This document shows, in pieces, positions 17,378 through 25,335 of a stretch of 64,000 nt of DNA. Source of the DNA: an uncultured Collinsella sp. (lineage in GTDB: Bacteria > Actinomycetota > Coriobacteriia > Coriobacteriales > Coriobacteriaceae); the NCBI GenBank assembly GCA_900545445.1, contig UQZH01000004.1, positions 7,352 to 71,351 of the forward strand, given 5' to 3'. The position numbers and the translations under genes are program-made. Position 1 is the first letter of the stretch. Each line of letters begins with the position of its first letter. The notes beneath the pieces are model-generated. The model was not told the DNA's origin, ran no database searches, and worked only from the letters and a program-made list of their open reading frames with translations.

Positions 17378-17537
17378 GGTAAAGCGATTTAGCAAGAAAC
17401 TTGCATTTGACCTGCATGTTTCTTGCGTTGGTATCTTCATAAGGTAACCACCTTTACCTACCGTTTACCGCCACATTTACCTCGTTTACCAAACCCCTCG
17501 CCCTCTGCGCAAGCCCGCTCAATGCCCGCCGTATAGT
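17378..17537 (+). promoter_or_regulatory. ppdK upstream region: palindrome, TTTACC direct repeats and possible -10
   Basis: The 286-bp gap before ppdK holds four direct TTTACC copies at 17453, 17464, 17476 and 17485 (spacings 11, 12 and 9 bp). An inverted copy, GGTAAA, is at 17378. A palindrome with 9-bp perfect arms lies between these: GCAAGAAAC at 17392-17400 and its complement GTTTCTTGC at 17418-17426. Inside these arms TGCA pairs again around a 7-base loop. TATAGT at 17532-17537 is a possible -10 with no good -35, as expected of an activator-dependent promoter. A short CCCGC / GCGGG hairpin lies just after. No gene is seen in this gap. Confidence 0.5.
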
Positions 17538-17612
17538 TCCCTCACGGCCCGCATTAGGCGGGTTGATTCGTTACCACGGTCGTGCGCGAGAGCGCATGGA
17601 AGGGGAAGTATC

Positions 17613-20363
17613 GTGAGCGATTGCAAGAGGGTTTACCGTTTTGGAACCGACGCCCAGGGCACCTGTGTCACTGAGGGCGACAAGTCCATGAACTTCGTGC
17701 TTGGCGGCAAGGGCGCAAACCTTGCCGAGATGAGCCGCATCGGCCTGCCGGTTCCCGGTGGCTTTACCATTACCTGCCAGACCTGTGTCGAGTACTCCGG
17801 CGCCGGCAACGTCTGGCCCGAAGGCGCACTCGATGAGATCGTTGCTGCCGAGGCCGACCTCGAGGCCCGCTGCGGCAAGAAGCTCGGCGATGCCTCCGAT
17901 CCGCTGCTCGTGTCGGTTCGCTCGGGCGCTCCGTTTTCCATGCCCGGCATGATGGATACGGTTCTCAACCTGGGCCTCAACGATGATTCAGTTCAGGGCC
18001 TCATCGCCCAGACGCAAAACCCGCGTTTTGCCTGGGATAGCTACCGCCGCTTTATTCAGATGTTCTCCAACGTCGTTATGGGCGTCGACGCCGACCTGTT
18101 CGAGAACGCGCTGACCCAGGCGCGCCTGGTCGCCGGCGTTCGCGTCGATTCCGAGCTTTCGGCCGAGGACCTGCAGGAACTCGTCGAGATCTTTAAGGGC
18201 ATCTTCTCCGACAACGTCGAGGCCGCCCTGTATCCCGAGCTCGAAGTCGCCGACGGCAAGCCCGTCTTCCCGCACGACCCGGAGCTCCAGCTGCGCCTTG
18301 CCATCCAGGCCGTTTTTGGCAGCTGGATGAATGAACGCGCCTGCATCTACCGCAAGCAGCACGGTATTTCTGACGAGCTCGGCACCGCCGTCAACGTGCA
18401 GGCTATGGCCTTTGGCAACAAGGGGGAGACCTCTGCGACCGGCGTCGCTTTTACGCGCAACCCGGCCGACGGCACCAAGGAGTTCTATGGTGACTTTTTG
18501 GTTAATGCCCAGGGCGAGGATGTCGTCGCCGGCATCCGCAACACCGAGCCCATCGCCGACCTCAAGAACACTCCGGGCCTCGAGTCTGCAGGTGAGGAAC
18601 TCGAGCGCGTGTTCCTGACGCTCGAAGATCATTACCGCGATATGTGCGATATCGAGTTCACCATCGAGCAGGGTAAGCTCTGGATGCTCCAGACCCGCGT
18701 GGGCAAGCGCACCGCTACCGCCGCCCTGCGCATCGCCATCGAAATGGTCGAGGAGGGTCTGATCACCCGCGAGGAGGCCGTGAGCCGTATCGATCCCGCG
18801 CAGCTCGACCAGCTCCTGCATCCGCAGTTCGATGCCTGCAAAAAGTACGAGGCCCTGGCCAGCGGTCTGAACGCCAGCCCTGGTGCAGCCGTGGGCGAGA
18901 TCGTGTTTTCGAGCGACGATGCCGTCGCGCGCGCCAACGAGGGCCACAAGGTCATTCTGGTTCGCTGGGAGACGAACCCCGACGACCTGAAGGGCATGGT
19001 CGCCGCCGAGGGTATCCTGACCAGCCACGGTGGCAAGACGAGCCATGCCGCCGTTATCGCTCGCGGTATGGGTACGCCCTGCGTCTGCGGCGTTGAGCGC
19101 TTCCACATCGACGCCGCCGAGAAGGTCGTGCGCATCGAGGGTAGCGATCGTGTGCTGCACGAAGGCGATGTCATCTCCATCGACGGCACCCAGGGCATCG
19201 TCGTCGATGGCGCTGTCGATTTGGTCTCCGCCGAGCTCACCGGCGACCTGGACACCATCCTGTCCTGGGCCGACGAGATCCGTCTGGACGAGACCTGTGG
19301 CCACGCCAACCATGTGCGCGTCAACGCCGACAATCCCGAGGACGCAGAGCTCGCGCTCGAGTTTGGCGCCGAGGCCATCGGCCTGTGCCGCACCGAGCAC
19401 ATGTTTCTGGGCGATCGCAAGAACATCATCCAGAGCTTCATCCTGTCCGACGATGAGGCCGTGAAGCAGCAGGCCCTCGCCGACCTGCTCAAGGTTCAGA
19501 CCGAGGACTTCCTGGCGATGTTCAAGACCATGTCCGGTCGCGATGTGGTCGTTCGCCTGCTCGATCCGCCGCTGCACGAGTTCCTGGATAATCCGCGTGA
19601 GCTCGAGGTCGCCATCACCAAGAAGGAGGCCGCTGGCGCTAGCGAGGAAGAGCTTGCCGTCCTGCGCACCCGTCTGCGTCGTATCGACGGCATGGTCGAG
19701 TCCAATCCGATGCTCGGCCTGCGCGGTGTGCGCCTGTCCGTCGTCTTTAGCGATCTGCCGCTCATGCAGGTCCGTGCCGTCGCAACGGCTGCCGCTCGTC
19801 TCATTAAAGAAGGCGTCGACCCGCGCCCCGAGATCATGGTTCCGCTCGTTTCCATCACGGCCGAACATGTCCAGACCCGCGATGTCATCGAGCGCGTGAT
19901 CGCCGAGGTTTCTGCCGAGGAGGGCGTCGAGCTTAATATTCCCGTGGGCACGATGCTCGAGCTGCCGCGTGCCTGCATGGTCGCCGACGAGATTGCCCAT
20001 CATGCCGACTTCTTCTGCTTTGGCACCAACGACCTCACGCAGACGACCTTCGGCTTCTCCCGCGACGATGCCGAGGCCAAGTTCATCCCGCTGTACATGC
20101 ACAAGAAAATCTTGAAGGACAACCCCTTCGAGACCATCGACACGGCGGTACTCGAGCTGGTGCGCATGGCCGTCGAGAAGGGTCGCGCCACCAACCCCGA
20201 CATGCACTTTGGCGTGTGCGGCGAGCACGGCGGCGACCCCAAGTCCATCATGGGCCTGTTTAACGTGGCCGACGTGGACTACGTGTCCTGCTCGCCCTAT
20301 CGTGTGCCCCTCGCGCGCCTGGCGGCCGCCCAGGCCAAGCTCGAGGCGAAGCGTTCCGCTTAA
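17613..20363 (+). CDS. ppdK: Pyruvate, phosphate dikinase
   Basis: A 916-residue enzyme interconverting pyruvate, ATP and phosphate with PEP, AMP and pyrophosphate. Order of domains: N-terminal nucleotide-binding region (LGGKGANLAEM near residue 30; SVRSGAPFSMPGMMDTVLNLG near 110), the swivelling phosphohistidine domain with GGKTSHAAVIARGMG, and a C-terminal PEP/pyruvate barrel with GLCRTEHMF, MLGLRGVRL and FFCFGTNDLTQTTFG. Thr476 and His478 in TSH are the regulatory and catalytic residues. A GTG start at 17613 follows AAGGGGAAG. Adjacency to ppsR supports regulation by phosphorylation. Confidence 0.97.
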   Translation: MSDCKRVYRFGTDAQGTCVTEGDKSMNFVLGGKGANLAEMSRIGLPVPGGFTITCQTCVEYSGAGNVWPEGALDEIVAAEADLEARCGKKLGDASDPLLVSVRSGAPFSMPGMMDTVLNLGLNDDSVQGLIAQTQNPRFAWDSYRRFIQMFSNVVMGVDADLFENALTQARLVAGVRVDSELSAEDLQELVEIFKGIFSDNVEAALYPELEVADGKPVFPHDPELQLRLAIQAVFGSWMNERACIYRKQHGISDELGTAVNVQAMAFGNKGETSATGVAFTRNPADGTKEFYGDFLVNAQGEDVVAGIRNTEPIADLKNTPGLESAGEELERVFLTLEDHYRDMCDIEFTIEQGKLWMLQTRVGKRTATAALRIAIEMVEEGLITREEAVSRIDPAQLDQLLHPQFDACKKYEALASGLNASPGAAVGEIVFSSDDAVARANEGHKVILVRWETNPDDLKGMVAAEGILTSHGGKTSHAAVIARGMGTPCVCGVERFHIDAAEKVVRIEGSDRVLHEGDVISIDGTQGIVVDGAVDLVSAELTGDLDTILSWADEIRLDETCGHANHVRVNADNPEDAELALEFGAEAIGLCRTEHMFLGDRKNIIQSFILSDDEAVKQQALADLLKVQTEDFLAMFKTMSGRDVVVRLLDPPLHEFLDNPRELEVAITKKEAAGASEEELAVLRTRLRRIDGMVESNPMLGLRGVRLSVVFSDLPLMQVRAVATAAARLIKEGVDPRPEIMVPLVSITAEHVQTRDVIERVIAEVSAEEGVELNIPVGTMLELPRACMVADEIAHHADFFCFGTNDLTQTTFGFSRDDAEAKFIPLYMHKKILKDNPFETIDTAVLELVRMAVEKGRATNPDMHFGVCGEHGGDPKSIMGLFNVADVDYVSCSPYRVPLARLAAAQAKLEAKRSA

Positions 20364-20403
20364 CTGAGTCGCGTTCCATTTGCGCCTTTTACGCCCCCCT
20401 TCG

Positions 20404-20438
20404 CGCCGTCGCGCCCCCTGTGGACGCGGCGGCGTTTT
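20404..20438 (+). terminator. Rho-independent terminator after ppdK
   Basis: A 10-bp stem (20404-20413 with 20425-20434, one G-U pair) rich in G and C is followed by TTTT. It isolates ppdK from the secreted-protein gene. Confidence 0.65.
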
Positions 20439-20478
20439 ACGTTGGTTCAATACATTGGCAACTGACGGGAGGACTGCG

Positions 20479-23289
20479 ATGAAAAACCTCACCAGGTATT
20501 TGCAACGAGCGCGTCGGGGAGCACAGATGACCCTGTGCTGGGTGATCGTTGCGGTCACGGCGCTTTGCGGGATGCCGACAGCCGGTTTTGCCCTTCAGGA
20601 TGATTCGCGCGACGAGCTCTATGGCGACGTGGTCAACCCGCTCACCATTACGGTCAACGATCGCGACTGCACGTTTGTAGATATCGATGACGGCAAGCTC
20701 GAGGGCCGTACCTCGATGTACGACAACGTCTCGTTCTACACGGCCGCCGTCAAAAAGGTGCTGCCCAACTGGGCATCGCTAGCCTATAACATCCTTGGCT
20801 ATGGTGGAGGCGACGACTCCGGGGACTTTTTGTACTGGGACCACGCCGGCAAGGGCTTTGAGAAGGACTTCGGTAAGGGTCACTATATCTATCTGTATGA
20901 TGCGCTTTCGGGCGGCAACGGTGAGCATTCCGATGGTGCCGACAAATCGAAGCAGAGTGGTCTGACATCTGCAAAAAGCCTCAATGCGGTCTACGAGCGC
21001 TTGACCGACGATATCGCCGGCTGTATTGGTCACAAGCTGGAGGGCTCCGATTTCCGTAAATACGTGCCGCTCGACGGACTGTCGAAAGACACGACTGAGC
21101 AGGACGTCATTTATGCCACCATCGCGTGTGTGGACAAGCTCGGCGGCACCTACCAGTACGATTTCAATGGCTTTGGCATCGCGTTCTATAACTTTAGAGT
21201 TCAGCAGCTCAACAGCGTGAACAAGCTTAACTGTGCGCCCGAGGACGCGCCGGGCTATTCCTTTGTCGATTCTAAGACTGAGCAGGAGCTCGTTACCTCG
21301 GCTCTTAACGTCGGCTATGAGGACGCCTCGCAGAGCATCACGCTCGCCCGCGGTACCGAGGAGACGGTCGGCACGAGCACTTCTGAATCCGCATCGTATT
21401 CCAAAGGTGGCTCGTGGGGCGCATCGGTGAGCCTCAAGGAGTCGCTGGGCGTGCCCGCAACAGCGAGCGAGGAGATCGAGACGTCGTTTTCGGCCGAAAC
21501 CACGATGTCCCAGTTGTGGGAGGCGAGCAAGACCGAGGAACAGTCGATCACCACAACGGACAATCAGTCGGTCACCGTCAATATGACGATCCCGGCGCAC
21601 ACGCAGGTCAATAGCAAGCAAACGAGTTCTACCACGACGCTGTCTGAGGACTATGACCAGCCGGTGGGCGTGACGTTCGACGTGATCATCTTTAACATGA
21701 ACGGCGAGTGCTACGACGACAACGCCGCCGTGCAGGAGTTCCATACCGCCGGTTATGACCAGCGCTCGTTCTACACCACCTTTGGCGATCAGTCGACCGA
21801 TGCCGTGCAGAACCTGTTCCTGCGCTCAATTGCCCATCGTGGCGACGACGGGTACGATACCACCGCCGGAAACGTGACGAGCTGGTCGTATCGCACCAAC
21901 AACCACATGGTGCGCGCCATCGATTGGAATTCGGTCCTGGCCGATCGCGAGGTGCCCTCGCGCAACGGCGGCGCCCCGCGCACGTGCAACGTGCTCAATG
22001 ACATGGCCGCGACCTATCCCATGTCCATTACGGGTTCCAATCTGTCGTTTGAGTCGGTGACGGTCGATACGCAGTTGGGCACGCCGCAGCCCGTTAAGCC
22101 CATCTCCAAGATTCTCGTGTCGCTGCAGACCGATAAGACCCGAAGGCTTACGGTTGGAGACGAAGACCCCATCTCTTCCTATCGCGTGCGTGCAAGGGAC
22201 GAGGACGATGTTGATTACTACGGCTTTGCGAAGTCGTCGGGCGACTGGCGCGTGGTCGATAAAAAGGGCAAGGAATGCAAGTCCGACGTAATCGAGAACC
22301 AGACCGACCCTGTCACCCACGAGCAGGTCGTGGTGGGTAAAAAGGCCGGCACCGCCTACGTAAAGTACTTTATCCCCGAGGACACCTATGTGGACGTGAA
22401 TGGGCATGTCTCGACCAATGACGAGATCGACGCCGCGGCCTATAAATATAAGGTAAGTGACGTGGCGCCCGAGCCGTTTAACGGCAGCATCAAACTCGAG
22501 GGCTCGGCACGGACCGTCGTCGGCGTCGAGGAAAATCTCAACGGCATCGAAGGCCTGACGGCTACGGTCTATGACACGACGGGCAAGGAAGTCGATAGAG
22601 TCTGCAGCTGGGAGGCCCAGGAGCTCGAGAGCAAGGGCATTTCGGTCGCGACAGACGGCACGATGACCATCTCGCAACCGGGCACCTTCCATGTTCGCGC
22701 CTTTATTGACGGCGTTTATTCCGATTGGGCCGAAGTTGTCGCCGACCCCGCGCCCGTTGACCCGATGACGACCGTCGTGGAGACACCGGCGAGCGTTACG
22801 GCTGCCGCATCCGCAGGGGATTCTTCGACAACGACGGATAGCACGGCTCCTGCCCAGGGAGAGCAGGCCGCTTCCGATGCGAACGCGGCCGAGTCTGCTC
22901 CGGCGAGCGACGATGCCGCTGCATTGACTGACGACACCGCGCCCGCTGCCGCGAAGGATGCCTCGCCGATTCCTACAGGCCTCGTTACCGTTTTGACCGA
23001 TATCTGCCGCTACGGCATCGATCACGGCCTCATCAGCGCATCAAACAAGGAAGAGATGACCAAGCAGGACTTCGACATCTTGGGCATCCTGTACCTGATG
23101 GCGGACAGCCAGGACCTGGTGCCCCAAGACGCCGAAGATGCGATGAACGAATGGGTCCATGACAACTATAATGACGACGAGCTTGCCACCTGGAAGCAGC
23201 ATGCGCTTTCGGTGCTGCTCGAATACGGCTATATCGCGCCCGGAACGACCGTGACGACGCCGACGACTGATGCTGCGGACGGCGCATAA
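20479..23289 (+). CDS. Large secreted protein with an aerolysin/ETX-MTX2-like pore-forming segment
   Basis: A 936-residue exported protein. ATG 20479 has GACGGGAGGA upstream; the longer frame from 20380 lacks a ribosome-binding site. Residues 1-38 form a signal peptide (charged start, hydrophobic WVIVAVTALCGM, likely cut after GFA). Residues 45-260 are an unrecognised globular region. Residues 280-405 alternate Ser/Thr-rich strands (TVGTSTSESASYSKGGSWGA, SFSAETTMSQLWEAS, EEQSITTTDNQSVTVNMTIP) and reach IPAHTQVNSKQTSS, the pattern of aerolysin-family beta-pore toxins. Residues 540-755 look like beta-sandwich modules. Residues 760-830 are an Ala/Asp/Ser/Thr linker, followed by a helical end domain. 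There is no LPxTG anchor or extra membrane helix. Pore-forming function is inferred from pattern only. Confidence 0.6.
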   Translation: MKNLTRYLQRARRGAQMTLCWVIVAVTALCGMPTAGFALQDDSRDELYGDVVNPLTITVNDRDCTFVDIDDGKLEGRTSMYDNVSFYTAAVKKVLPNWASLAYNILGYGGGDDSGDFLYWDHAGKGFEKDFGKGHYIYLYDALSGGNGEHSDGADKSKQSGLTSAKSLNAVYERLTDDIAGCIGHKLEGSDFRKYVPLDGLSKDTTEQDVIYATIACVDKLGGTYQYDFNGFGIAFYNFRVQQLNSVNKLNCAPEDAPGYSFVDSKTEQELVTSALNVGYEDASQSITLARGTEETVGTSTSESASYSKGGSWGASVSLKESLGVPATASEEIETSFSAETTMSQLWEASKTEEQSITTTDNQSVTVNMTIPAHTQVNSKQTSSTTTLSEDYDQPVGVTFDVIIFNMNGECYDDNAAVQEFHTAGYDQRSFYTTFGDQSTDAVQNLFLRSIAHRGDDGYDTTAGNVTSWSYRTNNHMVRAIDWNSVLADREVPSRNGGAPRTCNVLNDMAATYPMSITGSNLSFESVTVDTQLGTPQPVKPISKILVSLQTDKTRRLTVGDEDPISSYRVRARDEDDVDYYGFAKSSGDWRVVDKKGKECKSDVIENQTDPVTHEQVVVGKKAGTAYVKYFIPEDTYVDVNGHVSTNDEIDAAAYKYKVSDVAPEPFNGSIKLEGSARTVVGVEENLNGIEGLTATVYDTTGKEVDRVCSWEAQELESKGISVATDGTMTISQPGTFHVRAFIDGVYSDWAEVVADPAPVDPMTTVVETPASVTAAASAGDSSTTTDSTAPAQGEQAASDANAAESAPASDDAAALTDDTAPAAAKDASPIPTGLVTVLTDICRYGIDHGLISASNKEEMTKQDFDILGILYLMADSQDLVPQDAEDAMNEWVHDNYNDDELATWKQHALSVLLEYGYIAPGTTVTTPTTDAADGA

Positions 23290-23340
23290 GTGCAGAAAGA
23301 GTGCGTGTTTTTGTCTTTTTGCGCACGGGCAAAATAGTTC

Positions 23341-23368
23341 TTGCAGCCAAGGTCGTGGCGTGTATACT
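23341..23368 (+). promoter_or_regulatory. Predicted promoter for rplS
   Basis: TTGCAG (23341-23346), a 16-base spacer and TATACT (23363-23368) form a good promoter about 70 bases before rplS. It gives rplS its own transcription unit, separate from the trmD operon. Confidence 0.65.
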
Positions 23369-23437
23369 CGAATACGTTTGTTCAACTACGTGCCGGCCAA
23401 GGTGGTACGGCACCTCTAGAAGAGTAAGGAATTGCAC

Positions 23438-23779
23438 ATGGATTACATCCGCGCAATCGAGCGTCAGCAGATCCGCGAGGACATTCCTCAGGTTCGCGTC
23501 GCCGACAACGTCAAGGTTCACTACCGCATTAAGGAAGGCGACCGCGAGCGCATCCAGGTCTTCCAGGGCGACGTCATCCGCATGGCCGGCGCCGGTGCCC
23601 GCGAGACCTTCACCGTCCGCAAGATTTCCTTCGGTGTCGGTGTTGAGCGCACCTTCCCGCTTCACAGCCCCAAGATCGCCAAGCTCGAGGTCGTTCGTCA
23701 TGGTCGCGTCCGTCGCGCCAAGCTGTACTACCTCCGCGACAAGGTGGGCAAGGCTGCTCGCATCCCCGAGAAGCGCTAA
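23438..23779 (+). CDS. rplS: 50S ribosomal protein L19
   Basis: L19 lies at the 30S-50S interface. The 113-residue sequence MDYIRAIERQQIREDIPQVR, VFQGDVIRMAGAGARETFTVRK and GVGVERTFPLHSPKI is unmistakable. ATG 23438 follows TAAGGA by 7 bases; a TTG at 23432 is in frame but less likely. It has its own promoter and terminator and lies about 10.7 kb from trmD, its usual neighbour. Confidence 0.97.
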   Translation: MDYIRAIERQQIREDIPQVRVADNVKVHYRIKEGDRERIQVFQGDVIRMAGAGARETFTVRKISFGVGVERTFPLHSPKIAKLEVVRHGRVRRAKLYYLRDKVGKAARIPEKR

Positions 23780-23812
23780 GAAGATCGCAGCGTCTGTCCA
23801 CTCGTTTGGACA

Positions 23813-23844
23813 CAAGGGTCACCTTCGGGTGGCCCTTCTTTTTA
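23813..23844 (+). terminator. Rho-independent terminator after rplS
   Basis: AAGGGTCACC and GGTGGCCCTT pair (10 bp, one G-U) around a stable TTCG tetraloop, followed by CTTTTTAT. Confidence 0.85.
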
Positions 23845-23872
23845 TCTGATTTGCATGCAAGGAGGGCCTGGT

Positions 23873-24661
23873 ATGGCCAATATGACGAGCTCGGTTTCGG
23901 CATCGCAGGTTGCCGGCGAGCTGGCGAGCGCCACGTTCGAGGAGATTCCCGCCCTCGTGGAGCATTATCGCGAGGATCCGCGCCAGCAGGTGATCAAGGC
24001 TTGCGAACGTGCCCTTAAGCGCCATGCCAAGGAACTTTCCGAACGCGAGCGCGTCAACGGCATGTACGAGCTTATGCATGAGCTCGGCGGTGATGGCGTG
24101 GTCGTGGGCGTCGACGAGGTGGGCCGTGGCTCGGTAGCGGGTCCCTTGACCGTGTGTGCCGTGTGTCTTCCGATGGAGCCGCGCATCTGGGGCATCAACG
24201 ATTCCAAAAAGCTCACGCCGGCGCGCCGCGAGCTGCTCTCGGTGAAGATTGCCGAGGTGGCGACTGCTATCGGCTTTTGCCATATCGCTCCTGCGGATAT
24301 CGATGATATGGGCATGTCCCGCGCCATTCGAGCCGCTGTCGCGGGTGCGGTGTCCGATACGGGGCTTGAGCCCGATTGCGTGCTTATGGACGGCAACCCC
24401 CTGGGCGCCGTGCCCCATGAGCGCGACGTGGTCAAGGGCGATGCCAAGATCGCCTGTATCGCCGCGGCATCCATCATGGCAAAGGTCACGCGTGACGAGA
24501 TGATGGTCGAGTACGACGCCGAGTATCCCGAGTACCATTTGGCCGAATCGAAAGGCTATGCGAGTCCCGAGCACATCGAGGCCATTCGCAAACATGGTCT
24601 TTCTCCGCTGCATCGTGTGAGCTTTTGCGGAAACTTTCTGCAGACTGAGCGCCTTTTTTAG
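23873..24661 (+). CDS. rnhB: Ribonuclease HII
   Basis: RNase HII cuts RNA in RNA-DNA hybrids and single ribonucleotides in DNA. The DEDD-type active site begins in VVGVDEVGRGSVAGPLTV near residue 75, with WGINDSKKLTPARRELL and LMDGNP following. The 262-residue protein has about 70 extra N-terminal helical residues (LASATFEEIPALVEHYREDP), known from some Gram-positive RNases HII. ATG 23873 follows AAGGAGG by 7 bases; an earlier in-frame ATG at 23855 overlaps that site. Confidence 0.95.
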   Translation: MANMTSSVSASQVAGELASATFEEIPALVEHYREDPRQQVIKACERALKRHAKELSERERVNGMYELMHELGGDGVVVGVDEVGRGSVAGPLTVCAVCLPMEPRIWGINDSKKLTPARRELLSVKIAEVATAIGFCHIAPADIDDMGMSRAIRAAVAGAVSDTGLEPDCVLMDGNPLGAVPHERDVVKGDAKIACIAAASIMAKVTRDEMMVEYDAEYPEYHLAESKGYASPEHIEAIRKHGLSPLHRVSFCGNFLQTERLF

Positions 24662-24709
24662 GCCAATTGTGGAGACAGGGACCTTAAGGGTTCTATAAAC
24701 TTGCTGGTA

Positions 24710-24750
24710 GGGGCCGCGTGCAACGCTATTGTTGCGCGCGGCCCCTCATT
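24710..24750 (+). terminator. Long GC-rich hairpin after rnhB, possible terminator
   Basis: A 15-bp stem with a single G-U pair (arms 24710-24724 and 24731-24745) and loop GCTATT is followed by TCATTT, a weak U tract. It may terminate rnhB transcription or be a processed structure. The 188-bp gap to yraN holds no gene. Confidence 0.5.
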
Positions 24751-24849
24751 TGTCGGCATTTGGTTGGTTTTCGGTTTGCTTCCGGTACTTACCCGCATGA
24801 AACCTGCCCTCATTATCGAGGCAATGCAGGGAGTGGGAAAGGAGACCCC

Positions 24850-25335
24850 ATGTGTGCCGCAGCCAAAATGAGCAAGACGCAGCAGCTCAAGGAACGTTGG
24901 GAAGAGGGGGGGCTCGATTGCGGGTCGATCACGCCTGAGTTTATCAAGGGGCTCAGTCCTCGCGAGCTCGGTATGCTGGGCGAGCTTATCGCAATCGATT
25001 ACTTTAACGAGCGCGGCTATGCATTGCTGGAACAAGGCTATCGATGCTCGGAGGGCGAGGCCGACCTGGTGCTGCTCGACGAGCTCGACGATGTGGTGGT
25101 GATGGCCGAGGTCAAGACCAGGCGTGTTGCGCTGGATTGCGATACGCGGGTGTTTCCCGAGGAAGCGGTGAACGCCCAAAAGCAGCGGCGCTATCGTCGC
25201 ATCGCGAGTTGTTATCTCATGGAGCACTATCCGCTCAAGGCAATCCGCTTCGATGCCGTGGGCGTCACCATTCGCGGCGGGCATATCGCCGAGATCGAGC
25301 ACCAGTACAATGCGTTCGATTGGCAGGTGTCGTGA
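24850..25335 (+). CDS. yraN: YraN-family (UPF0102) nuclease-like protein
   Basis: A 161-residue protein whose core runs from about residue 40: LGELIAIDYFNERGYALLEQ, EGEADLVLLDE and VMAEVKTRR. This E...D...ExK layout matches the endonuclease-like fold of UPF0102. Its cellular role is not firmly known. ATG 24850 follows GGGAAAGGAGAC. The gene overlaps comM by one base (TGATG), and the yraN-comM-dprA order is common in bacteria. Confidence 0.88.
   Translation: MCAAAKMSKTQQLKERWEEGGLDCGSITPEFIKGLSPRELGMLGELIAIDYFNERGYALLEQGYRCSEGEADLVLLDELDDVVVMAEVKTRRVALDCDTRVFPEEAVNAQKQRRYRRIASCYLMEHYPLKAIRFDAVGVTIRGGHIAEIEHQYNAFDWQVS

Noticed and set aside
20380..20478. Upstream start for the secreted protein at 20380
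   Set aside because: It overlaps the ppdK terminator, lacks a ribosome-binding site, and would put 33 residues before a clear signal peptide.
17988..20558. An 856-codon minus-strand frame opposite ppdK
   Set aside because: It is antisense to ppdK, whose catalytic motifs are intact, and has the same artefact composition.
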